Made by a program: the position numbers and the translations under genes. The notes under the pieces are model-generated. The model was not told where the DNA came from, did no database searches, and saw nothing but the letters and a program-made list of their open reading frames with translations. A stretch of DNA of 64,000 bases from Undibacterium paludis. GTDB taxonomy: Bacteria > Pseudomonadota > Gammaproteobacteria > Burkholderiales > Burkholderiaceae_D. Below are positions 53,641-63,489 of the stretch, piece after piece. Every line of letters begins with the position of its first letter. The stretch's first letter is position 1. The stretch covers positions 1 through 64,000 of the forward strand of contig NZ_JAKZHX010000015.1 of NCBI RefSeq assembly GCF_022568815.1, in the 5' to 3' direction.

Positions 53641-53874
53641 ATGAGTAATAACTCCAATCCCGCCCTGCAGGGCCTGGCGCGTCTGAATGCCAGGTATGAC
53701 GAGCAGGCTGCCAGCATCGTCGATTTCAATGAAAAGCAAGCTCTTGGTGAAGAGCCGGACCCAGCGCATTTCATGCATTTGCTGGAGCAGCGCAGCGTGA
53801 CACAGCAAGCCATGGAAGCACAGTTCAAGCTCTATGAAAAGCCGCTGAAAACGGTCATGAACGAGACCAAATAA
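53641..53874 (+). CDS. Small helical protein at the hrpF position (77 aa)
   Basis: From the ATG at 53641 (GGAAGGAAATC upstream) the product is 77 residues, starting MSNNSNPALQGLARLNARYD, helical and acidic in the centre (NEKQALGEEPDPAHFMHLLEQ). Size and a D-P-A-h-F-h-x-L-L-Q segment recall needle proteins of the YscF type (compare NPALLADLQ), but by position it equals hrpF. It could be the needle subunit SctF or a co-chaperone. Confidence 0.6.
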   Translation: MSNNSNPALQGLARLNARYDEQAASIVDFNEKQALGEEPDPAHFMHLLEQRSVTQQAMEAQFKLYEKPLKTVMNETK

Positions 53875-53879
53875 ACGTC

Positions 53880-54305
53880 ATGAGCCAAGACATTGATGTG
53901 CATGCGTGGCTGGATGAACTGGCTACAGACGAGCTTGTCCGGATCGACGGTTACAGTGTGTATCTGCGGCTTTATCCTGATGGCGCCGAACTGGGCCTGC
54001 ATTTACAGGACGATGTGAATCTCGCGCAAATCTCGCAGGCAATGCAGGCCGGTTTCAGTCATGCACTGGACCATGCTGCCGGACTGGCCCTGACAGAGGA
54101 CGGGAACATACTGTTATTGTCGCAATGGTTACCTGCAGTAAGTGGATGGTTGCAGGCAAGTGCCGCCCTGGAGTCCTTGCTGGATCTCGCAGCGCAGTGG
54201 CGTGCCGGCATGCATCAGAATCAGGCCGTACCACAACCAAGAGTTCTTGCGAAAGAACAACGCATGCGGGCGCATCTGCAAAACCTGACATACGTTTTAC
54301 CATAA
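53880..54305 (+). CDS. CesT-like T3SS chaperone (HrpG-like)
   Basis: A 141-residue protein with chaperone layout: helical start, strands (YSVYLRLYPDGAELGLHLQDD), a helix, strands (GLALTEDGNILLLSQWLP) and a final helix (ASAALESLLDLAAQWRAG). It follows the hrpF-position gene as hrpG does in Pseudomonas, where HrpG is a CesT-like chaperone that binds the regulator HrpV. The name is by position and fold. Confidence 0.65.
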   Translation: MSQDIDVHAWLDELATDELVRIDGYSVYLRLYPDGAELGLHLQDDVNLAQISQAMQAGFSHALDHAAGLALTEDGNILLLSQWLPAVSGWLQASAALESLLDLAAQWRAGMHQNQAVPQPRVLAKEQRMRAHLQNLTYVLP

Positions 54306-54323
54306 CCTGAAAGGAAAACCATC

Positions 54324-54476
54324 ATGAGCATGTCCGTACAAAACCCTGGTGACCCTAATCCGCTTCATTCTGCCATTCCAGACGATGACGATGGACCGCA
54401 GGTATCTGATCCATCCAAACCGCTCAAGGCACCGAAGGGCATAGCTGAAGATGCCGCAGCGGATGATGATATTTAA
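54324..54476 (+). CDS. Small acidic Pro-rich protein (50 aa)
   Basis: A short ORF, MSMSVQNPGDPNPLHSAIPD and ending AAADDDI, with AAAGGAAAA six bases before the ATG. It is disordered and acidic with no hydrophobic core. It sits in the operon between the HrpG-like gene and the candidate effector. It resembles the 53-residue gene at 12465 in size and style. Function unknown. Confidence 0.55.
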   Translation: MSMSVQNPGDPNPLHSAIPDDDDGPQVSDPSKPLKAPKGIAEDAAADDDI

Positions 54477-54584
54477 CTGCAGCGTCTACGGGCTCACTGA
54501 CAGCAGCTGCACGCTGTCAGTCCTGCCAGCGTCACTCATGACGCAACGCAGGATGTAAGCATAGAAGAACAACAGAAAGAATAA

Positions 54585-55340
54585 ATGATGAACGTCAACT
54601 CTTCACAGGCGCATATCCCTGCCTTATCAGAACTGCCTGCTTCGCGTCCGCATAGCAATGATGAAATGACTGACGCTGACAATAAAAGGATGCGCGCGTC
54701 GTCACCGACGTCCGCCCCCGCACCTGGTGAGCGTGCAGTCAGGCAGCGACTATTGCAGAGCGCAACACAGTCGACTCAAGCTGTAACGCCGATTGCTCAA
54801 GTCGCTCAACAGGGTGCACTTGAAATTCTGGAATCGCTTTCTCAAAAATTGAAAAATCATCCTGGTGCAGAAGATGGTGTTGTACAGGTGAATTATCACG
54901 GCTGTGATCTGGGGGCCGTTTGCTGGAACTGGGTATTGCATGGAGCCGAAGATGGTATACATAGCGACCCGCGCCCTGACACTGGCGCACGTATTCTTCG
55001 CCCAAATAGTACAAGTGCAAAGACAAGAGACCTGGAGAACATGTTGAAATCCCATGGTTTTGAACTGAATGAACAGAGCAATCTTAAGGTAGTTGCTTAC
55101 TATGAGGCAGCGCTGAGAAAAGGCGGCAGTAGTAACCCTGTCTGGAATCATGTCGAGTTTGAGTATGACGATCAGATCACCATTACCAAAGGGAGTGGTG
55201 AAGCGCTTAAAGCCAATACAGGGGAAACAGATATGCCTGGTATGGCTCCCATAAAAATTGGTATCGAAGCTAGCAGTCTGAAAGACGCGCATTTGAAAGC
55301 ATTCAGGGGTTTTCTCGCAGAAGAACCCCGGGTGCTGTAA
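54585..55340 (+). CDS. Candidate T3SS effector (251 aa), possible cysteine-peptidase-like core
   Basis: The first 70 residues are Ser/Pro/Ala/Gln-rich and unstructured, a common effector start. From about residue 75 there is a globular domain with GCDLGAVCWNWVLHG (Cys113-Trp114) and, 76 residues later, VWNHVEFEYDD (His189, Asp195/196). A Cys-Trp pair followed by a His in a strand recalls papain-fold peptidases and YopT/AvrPphB-type effectors. The spacing is plausible but the match is not to a known family. It is a cargo-type gene inserted before sctC. Confidence 0.6.
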   Translation: MMNVNSSQAHIPALSELPASRPHSNDEMTDADNKRMRASSPTSAPAPGERAVRQRLLQSATQSTQAVTPIAQVAQQGALEILESLSQKLKNHPGAEDGVVQVNYHGCDLGAVCWNWVLHGAEDGIHSDPRPDTGARILRPNSTSAKTRDLENMLKSHGFELNEQSNLKVVAYYEAALRKGGSSNPVWNHVEFEYDDQITITKGSGEALKANTGETDMPGMAPIKIGIEASSLKDAHLKAFRGFLAEEPRVL

Positions 55341-55469
55341 CAGCGTGATCCATGTTATCAGCTACATGGTCAGCTCACCAGCTTCCTGGGATTGCAGTTC
55401 AATATCAAGAGCAACAGAGCAACGACCCAGGATATGGCTGGAATGTACATTTGGGAGATGGGAGTATCA

Positions 55470-57389
55470 ATGAAACTTGAACGCTTAAATAAAGTGATAC
55501 TGTGCATTTCGGCCTTACTCATACTGTTGCTCTCGCAAGAAGCCAAGGCAATGACACCCGTCGAATGGAAGAACACAGGCTTTGCAATTGACAGCAATAA
55601 CATGACGCTTGGCGAGGTGCTCAATGAATTTGGCAAGACTTATGGCGTGCGCATACACAGCAAGATTCGCGACCAGGTGAGCCTGAAGGGCAAGCTCAAA
55701 GCAGATAATGGCAGCGATTTTCTTGACAGGCTCATGCATACACATGACTTTCGCTGGTTTGTTTATGGCGGCGTGCTTTACCTTTCACCCAAACATGACA
55801 ACCAGTCCATTCGCATTGAAGTCAGCGAAGATACGGTGCAGGACGCGAAATCAGCGCTTCAGGGGGTTGGTTTGTTTGAGCCAAAATTTGGCTGGGGTGA
55901 ACTGCCTGATGAAGGTGCAATCATTATCAACGGGCCGACTGAATATGTCCGTCTGATTCAGGGCATCTTGAAGCCTGAAACCAGGGCCGCTGCCCGGCGT
56001 GAAAAAAAAATCATGCTTTTTAAACTGAAATACGCAACAGCGGCAGATCGTGTCATTACCACTCGCGGCCAGAAAGAAACCATACCAGGCGTTAAAACTT
56101 TGTTGACGAGTCTGCTCAATCAGGATGGGCAAGAGCGCAACAGGGATGGCAACGAAAAATTCGATATCGGAAGTGAAAAACGCTCACGGCTGGCCAAGGG
56201 GCAGAAAGCTGACTACGCAGGAAAAGAGAGCGACATCAGTGCGGGTAATAGTGGCGCGCGCAATGGTGACAATGAACGCAACAGTTCCGGCGCTGCCAGA
56301 AAATCTGCGATCGCAAGAGAAGACAAACCACGCATCGATGCTGACACTGCCCTCAATGCTATCGTCATCTTCGACTACGGTGATAAGCATGAGATGTATA
56401 AAGATTTGCTGGCAGAGCTTGATGTCGAGCCACAACAGGTCGAAATTGAAGCACTTATCATTGATATCGAACGCAGCAAGCTGGCGGAAATGGGTGTCGA
56501 ATGGGGGGTTAATGCTGGCAACACTGCGGTTACCCTGAATGCAGGGCGCAGCGACTCCAAGGGTGTCGAGCTGCCTGTTCCGGGTTCGTCACTCTTGATC
56601 AATAATCTCGGGAAGTTTTATGCTCGCCTGAAAGCAATGGAAGGCAGGGGAGAAGCGCGGGTATTGGGAAAACCTACCGTATTGACACTCAACAATGTGG
56701 CAGCTGTACTGGACCTGAGCCAGACTACGTATGTACCTCTGGTAGGGGAACGTATCGCCGACCTTGCCAATGTCACCGCAGGCACCATGTTGCGCGTTGT
56801 ACCCCGTGTATTGCAGGAGGGGAAAAAGACCAGGGTAAGACTGGAAGTTGATATCGAAGATGGTAGTCTGGGGGACAATAATCCCAGTTCGAATGTGACA
56901 CGTTCCTCCATTAGCACGCAGGCGATTATCGACTTGCAACAGACTCTGATGATAGGTGGCTATCATCTGGAATCCAGGTCGCAGAAGCAGCAGAAAATAC
57001 CTGGCCTGGGTGACATGCCTCTGATTGGTGGGCTGTTCAGGAGTCAGGATAAATCTGTCGTTGAACATGAACGCCTGTTCCTGATCACGCCTCGTCTTGC
57101 TTCTGCAAGTGGAATGGAGGCCAGCGAAAATTCCAGTGCATCGACTGAGGCCAGACGTATTTTGACGACTCCTAAAGAAAGCTTGCCACAAGCTCGCCAG
57201 GACGAAATATCCACATCCCCGGCTACAATCAAGGTGAAAACAGGAGTACCTGGTGAAGAAAATAAGAACGATGCGGTAGTGACTGCCGATCTGCCAGAAA
57301 AACATAAACTGGAGCTGAAACTGAGTGAGAGTCTGAGCTTGCCCAGGCCTCAGCGCAGTAGTCAGGTCAGAAAGCTTGCCAGTTTATAG
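55470..57389 (+). CDS. sctC: T3SS outer-membrane secretin SctC (HrcC)
   Basis: From the ATG at 55470 (GGGAG upstream) the product is 639 residues with a signal peptide (VILCISALLILLLSQEAKA). N0/N1 domains follow (GFAIDSNNMTLGEVLNEFGK, FRWFVYGGVLYLSP), then a low-complexity insert near 215-285. The secretin core reads VEIEALIIDIERSKLAEMGVEWGV, ARVLGKPTVLTLNN and LMIGGYHLESRSQKQQKIPGLGDMPLIGGLF in segments. It is the T3SS outer ring. It closes the second T3SS block. Confidence 0.95.
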   Translation: MKLERLNKVILCISALLILLLSQEAKAMTPVEWKNTGFAIDSNNMTLGEVLNEFGKTYGVRIHSKIRDQVSLKGKLKADNGSDFLDRLMHTHDFRWFVYGGVLYLSPKHDNQSIRIEVSEDTVQDAKSALQGVGLFEPKFGWGELPDEGAIIINGPTEYVRLIQGILKPETRAAARREKKIMLFKLKYATAADRVITTRGQKETIPGVKTLLTSLLNQDGQERNRDGNEKFDIGSEKRSRLAKGQKADYAGKESDISAGNSGARNGDNERNSSGAARKSAIAREDKPRIDADTALNAIVIFDYGDKHEMYKDLLAELDVEPQQVEIEALIIDIERSKLAEMGVEWGVNAGNTAVTLNAGRSDSKGVELPVPGSSLLINNLGKFYARLKAMEGRGEARVLGKPTVLTLNNVAAVLDLSQTTYVPLVGERIADLANVTAGTMLRVVPRVLQEGKKTRVRLEVDIEDGSLGDNNPSSNVTRSSISTQAIIDLQQTLMIGGYHLESRSQKQQKIPGLGDMPLIGGLFRSQDKSVVEHERLFLITPRLASASGMEASENSSASTEARRILTTPKESLPQARQDEISTSPATIKVKTGVPGEENKNDAVVTADLPEKHKLELKLSESLSLPRPQRSSQVRKLASL

Positions 57390-57456
57390 TGTAAGCTTTG
57401 ATAGCGTGCTGTATTAATAAAAGCGGACGGGTTCGTTGTGCAGGCTAGTGCTTAAC

Positions 57457-58230
57457 TTAACGCATTCCAGGCAGGCTTACCCCGGGTAACCACTTTTTAT
57501 AAATGCGTTCAAAGCTACCGTCTGCTCTCATGTCATCAAGCGCCTTTTGCCAGCGGATGGCGACACTATCCGGTGTGTCACGTGAAAAGGCGATGTACTG
57601 GACTGCTTGTGCAATGGTTGCGCCAGTCTCTATATCACCGGCATTGACACCGGCAGCTACCAGGGTATCGGCAAGCGTCACATCATCAAGCGCCATCAGA
57701 GGTGCCCGCCCTGCCACCAGCATGCGCACGGCATCGTTTGGCGTAGGTACAGAATTGATATTGTTGAAACCCATGCCACGCAGCATTTGCTGCAGATACC
57801 ATTCTCGCGGAATCAGGATGCGTTCAGCATTTCTGGCCTGTTCCAGGCTTTCAAAACGCAATCCGCCACGGCGGGAATAAAAGTGCGCTGTGGTTGCCGA
57901 GACCGGGCCTACCCATTTGAATAATTTTTCCCGTTCCGGAGTACGCGTGGTGACGAACAATCCTACATTGGGTGTTGTCGTTGCATAGGTATAAGCCCTC
58001 GCCCATGGCACGACTTCGATTGGTGCCGTTATGCCGAGACGACTCATGATCTCTTCAACTACTTCCGTGCCAAGGCCGGCAGCTTTTCCTTTTTGCAAAA
58101 AACTGATAGGAGGGTATTCTTCAGTGTAGAGCCTGAGTTGTGTTTCTTCTGCCATTGCGGTCTCTACAGCCACCATTGCCAGCATGCAGAACAACAGTGC
58201 GGTTACTATGCGAACCGGCAGAAAAGACAC
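57457..58230 (-). CDS. Periplasmic substrate-binding protein (SBP family 3)
   Basis: A 257-residue exported protein with a signal peptide ending ETAMA. A family-3 solute-binding fold follows (LRLYTEEYPPISFLQKGKAAGLGTEVVEEIM in segments, VGLFVTTRTPEREKLFKWVGP, LDDMRADGSFERIYKKW). These bind amino acids or related polar compounds. No permease or ATPase gene is next to it, so it may be an orphan or signalling binding protein. It is convergent with sctC and marks the end of the island. Confidence 0.85.
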   Translation of the reverse strand: MSFLPVRIVTALLFCMLAMVAVETAMAEETQLRLYTEEYPPISFLQKGKAAGLGTEVVEEIMSRLGITAPIEVVPWARAYTYATTTPNVGLFVTTRTPEREKLFKWVGPVSATTAHFYSRRGGLRFESLEQARNAERILIPREWYLQQMLRGMGFNNINSVPTPNDAVRMLVAGRAPLMALDDVTLADTLVAAGVNAGDIETGATIAQAVQYIAFSRDTPDSVAIRWQKALDDMRADGSFERIYKKWLPGVSLPGMR

Positions 58231-58401
58231 GATTTTCTCCTCTTTGTATGTCTCGTTCCAATATATGCGGGCAGTAAATGGAAGTCAATCCTGTGGACAG
58301 TGGTATGTCAAGCCCTAAAGCCTGCCAACTTCGTCAGCTTACAGGCCAATGTTCTTGGATGGCGTATTAACTCGCACTGTTTTTTAGTATGAGAACAAAT
58401 G

Positions 58402-58429
58402 TTGATAATTGTAATTTATGCTGGATAAT
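58402..58429 (+). promoter_or_regulatory. Sigma-70-type promoter of the helicase gene
   Basis: TTGATA (58402-58407), 16 bases, GATAAT (58424-58429), 77 bp before the helicase ATG. Confidence 0.55.
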
Positions 58430-58506
58430 GCATGCCATGCACCACACTTCCCTCATCCTGAATTGCTCAGAATTATCTGGTGTGCCCCATCTTTTAGGTT
58501 TTTTAC

Positions 58507-59772
58507 ATGACTTTCGAATCTCTCGGCCTGACACCTGAACTATTGCATGCCGTAAAAGCAAGGCAATACGCTGAACCAACTACGGTACAAGTCCAGGCGA
58601 TTCCGGCCGTATCCGGCGGTGGTGATGTGCTGGTCCTGGCTCAGACGGGGTCAGGCAAGACCGTTGCCTATACCTTGCCATTATTGCAGCGCCTACAGAC
58701 CGAACAAGGTGGTGCTGGCAAGACACGCAGAGTGAAAATCCTGGTGCTGGTACCCACGCGGGAATTGTCCAGCCAGGTCGGACAAACCATGGAAGCCCTG
58801 GCTGAACACTTGCCCAAGCCCCTGAAGATTGCCGTCATTTATGGCGGTGCTTCAATCAATCCGCAGATGATGCACTTGCGGGGTGGTGCTGATGTTGTTA
58901 TCAGTACGCCTGGTCGCCTGCTTGATTTGCTCGACAATAATGCCCTGCAACTAAGTGATGTGCAGACCCTGGTGCTGGATGAGGCTGATCGCCTGCTGGA
59001 CCTGGGCTTTGCCGATGAAATCAAGCGCATATTGGCCTTGTTGCCTGCGCACAGGCAGAATCTGTTTTTCTCGGCGACTTTTCCGCCCGCGGTCAAAAAA
59101 CTGGCGCTGACCCTGTTGCATGAACCAGTGCGCATTGCGATTTCTGATATCGTCGCAAACAATCCGGACATAGTGCAAAGAGCGATACAGGTCGAAAGTA
59201 ATAAGCGCACCCGGCTGCTCGCCCATCTTGTCAGGGAGCAGCAGTGGGGCAGGGTGCTGGTTTTTGTTGCGACCAGGTATGCCAGTGACACCGTTGCTGC
59301 CAAGCTGCAAAAAGCAGGTATTAAGGCCGCGGCATTTAATGGTGATGCCAGTCAGGGCGCGCGCCAGCAACTGCTGACTGACTTCAAAGCCGGTCAGTTA
59401 CAGGTATTGGTCGCGACGGACCTGGCAGCACGCGGCATTGATGTTGAAGGCTTGCCTGCCGTTGTCAACTATGATTTACCACGTTCAGCCGATGACTATA
59501 TACACCGCATAGGCCGCACCGGTCGCGCCGGTGCCAGCGGTGTAGCCATCAGCTTCATCCTGGCTGAACATGAACTGCATTTCCGCCTGATAGAAAAACG
59601 CCAGGGCAAACGCGTGCTACGTGAGACTATTGCCGGTTATGAACCAGTCATGCTTGCTGCGGCTGTTGATGCCGCCACCTTGCCTGATACCGCACCAACT
59701 GGCGGCATCAAGGGCAAGCGCAAAAGCAAGAAGGACAAGCTGCGTGAACTGGCTGCCAGGACTGATCAGTGA
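58507..59772 (+). CDS. DEAD-box RNA helicase RhlE-like
   Basis: A 421-residue helicase with all core motifs: Q motif region (ESLGLTPELLHAVKARQYAEPTTVQVQAIP in segments), Walker A AQTGSGKT, PTRELSSQV, TPGRLLD, DEAD in VLDEADRLLDLG, SAT in FFSATFPP, and HRIGRTGRAG. A short basic C-terminal tail follows (KGKRKSKKDKLREL). RhlE-type enzymes act in ribosome assembly and RNA turnover. It is ordinary housekeeping in the flank of the island. Confidence 0.92.
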   Translation: MTFESLGLTPELLHAVKARQYAEPTTVQVQAIPAVSGGGDVLVLAQTGSGKTVAYTLPLLQRLQTEQGGAGKTRRVKILVLVPTRELSSQVGQTMEALAEHLPKPLKIAVIYGGASINPQMMHLRGGADVVISTPGRLLDLLDNNALQLSDVQTLVLDEADRLLDLGFADEIKRILALLPAHRQNLFFSATFPPAVKKLALTLLHEPVRIAISDIVANNPDIVQRAIQVESNKRTRLLAHLVREQQWGRVLVFVATRYASDTVAAKLQKAGIKAAAFNGDASQGARQQLLTDFKAGQLQVLVATDLAARGIDVEGLPAVVNYDLPRSADDYIHRIGRTGRAGASGVAISFILAEHELHFRLIEKRQGKRVLRETIAGYEPVMLAAAVDAATLPDTAPTGGIKGKRKSKKDKLRELAARTDQ

Positions 59773-59803
59773 TGTATTCTTCTGATGGCCGTCTCAAAGG
59801 AGC

Positions 59804-60820
59804 TTACTGACAATGTACCAGCGCCACATTGGCGACACCACCAGTCGTATTCGTCGCCGAGTTATTGTCACAGACGATATTCCCAATCAATCCTGACTGT
59901 ACATTGATGCCATAACCCTTGGTATTGAGGTTGAAGCGGTTGCTGCTGAATTTATTGTTCTTTCCCCATCCTGTGTAGGCCTGATGTATCTGGAAACCGT
60001 CAAGCAGGTTTTTATCACTGGAGGTGGGATGGTTGTTGACGGTATTACCTGTGATTGCGTAATTATTGCCTTTGACATCAATCACGCTGTCGGCATAGTT
60101 TTCACCGCTGATGCCGCTGCCGTCAAAGGTATTGCCCTGTATCAGGCCATCGGATGAGCCTTCCTTGATATCTATGCCCTCGGCCCTGACATTCGGACCT
60201 ATGCTGTTCGTCAGCACTTTGTTGCGGTCGCTCTTGTCCGGGTTGCATGAAGTGTAGGTGCACCAGTTGGAATTGGCAGATCCTATATACACGCCTTCAC
60301 CAAAACCAGCCTGTTTCTTGCCGGTGTTATAGATGTGGCTGTTCTTCAATACATTGTCCGTGCTGAAGGCGCGAAAATGTATGCCTTCATCATCCACATC
60401 ATGCACCGTCAGGTTTTGCAACACATTGTTGGTGGAGGTATCGAGAATAATGCCCTTGCCAGAATTATTGATGGTGATGCCATCAATGATCCAGTAGTTG
60501 GCATGATCGAGATACAGGCCATAGCCGCCACTGTTTGCCAGTACTGCGGCAGATGACCCGGCAGGGCCGGTCAGTTGTATGGGCTGGTCAGCTTTGCCGC
60601 TTTTGTTCTTGATGACAAACTTGTCTTTGTAAGTGCCGGCGGCCAGTTGTATCACATCTCCGGCCTTTACCTTGCCGATGGCGTCTTGCAATTCCTTGGC
60701 GTTTGTTACCCTGTATGTCGTCGCCTTTGCTGGCAGTGTAACTGCTAACAGGGTGCAAGTGATGAATGTCAAAGCCGGTTTCAGAATAACTGTTTTGCTA
60801 TTTGGTTTTGCAGATAACAT
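59804..60820 (-). CDS. Secreted right-handed parallel beta-helix protein, candidate polysaccharide lyase
   Basis: From the ATG at 60820 (AAGGAG upstream) the product is 338 residues with a signal peptide (ALTFITCTLLAVTLPAKA). Repeated rungs follow (YWIIDGITINNSGKGIILDTSTNNVLQNLTVHDVDDEGIHF in pieces, IQGNTFDGSG, YAITGNTVNN). The start TYRVTNAKELQDAIGKVKAGDVIQLAAGTY is typical of pectate-lyase-like or chondroitinase-B-like secreted proteins. Substrate and lyase activity are not shown by the sequence. The TonB receptor lies upstream on the same strand. Confidence 0.75.
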   Translation of the reverse strand: MLSAKPNSKTVILKPALTFITCTLLAVTLPAKATTYRVTNAKELQDAIGKVKAGDVIQLAAGTYKDKFVIKNKSGKADQPIQLTGPAGSSAAVLANSGGYGLYLDHANYWIIDGITINNSGKGIILDTSTNNVLQNLTVHDVDDEGIHFRAFSTDNVLKNSHIYNTGKKQAGFGEGVYIGSANSNWCTYTSCNPDKSDRNKVLTNSIGPNVRAEGIDIKEGSSDGLIQGNTFDGSGISGENYADSVIDVKGNNYAITGNTVNNHPTSSDKNLLDGFQIHQAYTGWGKNNKFSSNRFNLNTKGYGINVQSGLIGNIVCDNNSATNTTGGVANVALVHCQ

Positions 60821-60992
60821 GATGTACTCCTTGCTTGTGTGGATGGAATGAGATCTCGCTTGAAACAACAGACGGCAGAAAACCATCCGGCAGAATTGCC
60901 GGAATCTGGAAAGAAGGGAAATGCCAGATTTTCTCAAGACCGTGATGAACAGCGTCGGCTATTCATCACGGTGTTCAAATTACTGAAGATAC

Positions 60993-63404
60993 TCAGAATT
61001 TTGCATCCAGCCTGACGCCGACATAGCGAAAGGCATCGCGGGCTGGTGTCCAGGTGGTGTTGGTCACTGTCAGCACAGGATTGGGGGCCTTGCTGCTCCA
61101 GCTGCCGACGCCGGTAAAACCGGTATTGGCATAGTGGCGGTCAAACAGGTTGTTGATGAAGAAGCTCAGTTTGTACTTGTTCATTTTGTCCTTGATGCCA
61201 AATCCTATATTGGTGACGCTGATGGCCGGCACGGCCAGCGATGGGTCCTGGTTCAGATTGGTGAGGACATCGCTCTGATAGCGTACGCTACCGGTGAAGA
61301 AGGCGTCGAAGGGCAGGTTGCTCAGGTGCAGGTCATATTGTCCACCGATATTTGCCTTGATCCTGGGGGCATTGGGCATTCTGGCGCCAGCCAGGTTCTG
61401 TACATTTTGCCCACCATATTGTGCGGACTTTAACTGGCATTCGGCATTGAAACCGCCGTTTGGGCTGCCAGCGACGTTATAGCAGGGCGCATTCGGGAAA
61501 TCAGTGATCGTTGCATCGGTATAAGCCAGGCTGCCGTTGATGATCAGGTCCCTGGTGACCAGTGCTGAAACATCCATCTCCACACCGCGCGTCTGTACAC
61601 CACCCACGCTATTGAGGCGGGTCACATAGGTAGTGGTGCCGGGCAGGTAACCGCCAGAATTTTGCTGGTAATCGCTGAACTTGCTGTTGAAAGCTGCGAT
61701 ATTCAAGGTCAGGCGGTTGTCAAGGAAATTGCCTTTCAAGCCGATCTCAAAGGTTTTGGCAGTTTCTGACTTGACCGGTTGCTGGGCTGCCGTTGCTACA
61801 TTCAAGCCGCTGGTCAGATCATAGGCCAGACCCTTGTAACCGGTGGAGCCCATCGCATACACCATCATGTTCTTGTTGACCTGATGTTGCAGGCTCAGCT
61901 TGCCGGTAGTGGCATTTTCGGTATTGTCGAGGCTGGAAAAGAAATCGGTTTGCACATAGGCGCCAGGTGGCGGTGCGCCGACAGAAAAACGATAACCCGA
62001 GGTTTCGCGGTTGTAGCGCAAGCCGGCCAGCAGACTGAAATCCTTGGCAAAGTCCCATGTCGCCTGGCCAAACACAGCGTTGTTGACATTATAGGTATCG
62101 GTGAAATACTGCACAGGTGTGGTCAGTGCGATGCCGTTGTAGCCGCGTACGAAATGCCGCTCTATGGAATTTTTACCATACCAGTAACCGAGTACATAAC
62201 GTATTGCACCCTTGTCATTCGAGGTATAGCGCAATTCCTGGGTTTGCGATTTCACATCAAAGCTGCCGTACTGTATATACCCGGCATTGACACCGGCAGC
62301 CTTGCCATTTGCCAGAGGGTAATAGAACAGGGTAGGGACATCGACAAAATCCTGGTCGCGACTGTCATTGGCATAGTAACGGTCTACCGAAGAGATCGAG
62401 GTCAGCGTAGCGCCATCCGCAAATGAATAAGTGAATTTCAAGCCGGCTCCACGGCTGGTCGATGTCTGGCCCGTCATGGCATCGTTACGCACAGCCGTAT
62501 TGTATGGGCCTATATTGATACCGTTGAGCAGGGTACTGGCGGGCAACTGGGCGATATTGGACAATAAACCACCCGCCGGTGTCAGGCTGGTGATGGCCAG
62601 CACACAACAGGAGGTGACAGTGCTGTTATAGCGCGGTGAAAAATCGATGTCCAGATTGTCGGTTGGATGCCAGCTCAGTTTCGCCATGAAGGTCTTGCCG
62701 CCGGAACCATTGACCTTGCTGCCATCGGTCAGATTATTCACGTTACCGGGGAAACGGGTATCGCTGGCAGTGACGCGAAAACCGAATTTTTCCGAGAATT
62801 CGCCACCGTAGCTTGCGCCTATACGCCATTCGCCGTCACTGGTGTACAGACTGCTGATGTTGCCAGACAGCGGACCAGAAACAGGTTTGGTCACGATATT
62901 GACGGCGCCGGCAATCGCGCTTTTACCGAACAGGGTGCTTTGCGGACCTTTTAAAATCTCTATCCTGGCGATATCTGTCAGATCCTGGAAAGCCTTGACC
63001 TGCATACCCATGGGGATGTCGTCAATAATGACGGCGACATCAGCCTCAACACCTATGCCTATCGAGGTTGTACCTATGCCGCGCATATTGATGCCGTTAT
63101 TGGCCGGGGTCGATCCATAGGTGATGGACAGGGCTGGCGACAGGTTGATCACATCGGCGATTTCCCTGACATTGTTACGTTGCAAAGTGGCGTCGCCAAG
63201 CACCGAAATGGCCATCGGCACGTGTTCAAGTTTTTCTATGCGTTTATTGGCTGATACGACGACTTCATTCAGCTTGCCTTCACTGGATTCTGTCGTTGTG
63301 CTTTGCTGAGCTTGGCCAATTTGCGCCAGACTCAACAGGGCCAGGCTGATGGCAAGGTGCAAGGGCTTTAATTGAAGCGGTTTGTCATGTGATTTTGTTG
63401 ACAT
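60993..63404 (-). CDS. TonB-dependent outer-membrane receptor
   Basis: An 803-residue receptor with a signal peptide (LHLAISLALLSLAQIGQAQ). The plug domain contains VVVSANKRIEKLEHVPMAISVLG, ARIEILKGPQSTLFGKSAIAGAVNIVTK in segments. A 22-strand-type barrel ends in FRYVGVRLDAKF with the terminal aromatic residue. The plug and barrel resemble receptors of the carbohydrate- or catechol-type uptake group in betaproteobacteria. Ligand not determinable. The neighbouring beta-helix protein suggests glycan uptake. Confidence 0.9.
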   Translation of the reverse strand: MSTKSHDKPLQLKPLHLAISLALLSLAQIGQAQQSTTTESSEGKLNEVVVSANKRIEKLEHVPMAISVLGDATLQRNNVREIADVINLSPALSITYGSTPANNGINMRGIGTTSIGIGVEADVAVIIDDIPMGMQVKAFQDLTDIARIEILKGPQSTLFGKSAIAGAVNIVTKPVSGPLSGNISSLYTSDGEWRIGASYGGEFSEKFGFRVTASDTRFPGNVNNLTDGSKVNGSGGKTFMAKLSWHPTDNLDIDFSPRYNSTVTSCCVLAITSLTPAGGLLSNIAQLPASTLLNGINIGPYNTAVRNDAMTGQTSTSRGAGLKFTYSFADGATLTSISSVDRYYANDSRDQDFVDVPTLFYYPLANGKAAGVNAGYIQYGSFDVKSQTQELRYTSNDKGAIRYVLGYWYGKNSIERHFVRGYNGIALTTPVQYFTDTYNVNNAVFGQATWDFAKDFSLLAGLRYNRETSGYRFSVGAPPPGAYVQTDFFSSLDNTENATTGKLSLQHQVNKNMMVYAMGSTGYKGLAYDLTSGLNVATAAQQPVKSETAKTFEIGLKGNFLDNRLTLNIAAFNSKFSDYQQNSGGYLPGTTTYVTRLNSVGGVQTRGVEMDVSALVTRDLIINGSLAYTDATITDFPNAPCYNVAGSPNGGFNAECQLKSAQYGGQNVQNLAGARMPNAPRIKANIGGQYDLHLSNLPFDAFFTGSVRYQSDVLTNLNQDPSLAVPAISVTNIGFGIKDKMNKYKLSFFINNLFDRHYANTGFTGVGSWSSKAPNPVLTVTNTTWTPARDAFRYVGVRLDAKF

Positions 63405-63489
63405 TGTTGTCTCCTGATTTTGTTGTATTTTTGCGCTGCTTAGTTTTGTGCAAAAGGGTGATCCCCTCTTGCGGATTTTTTGTTCTGAC

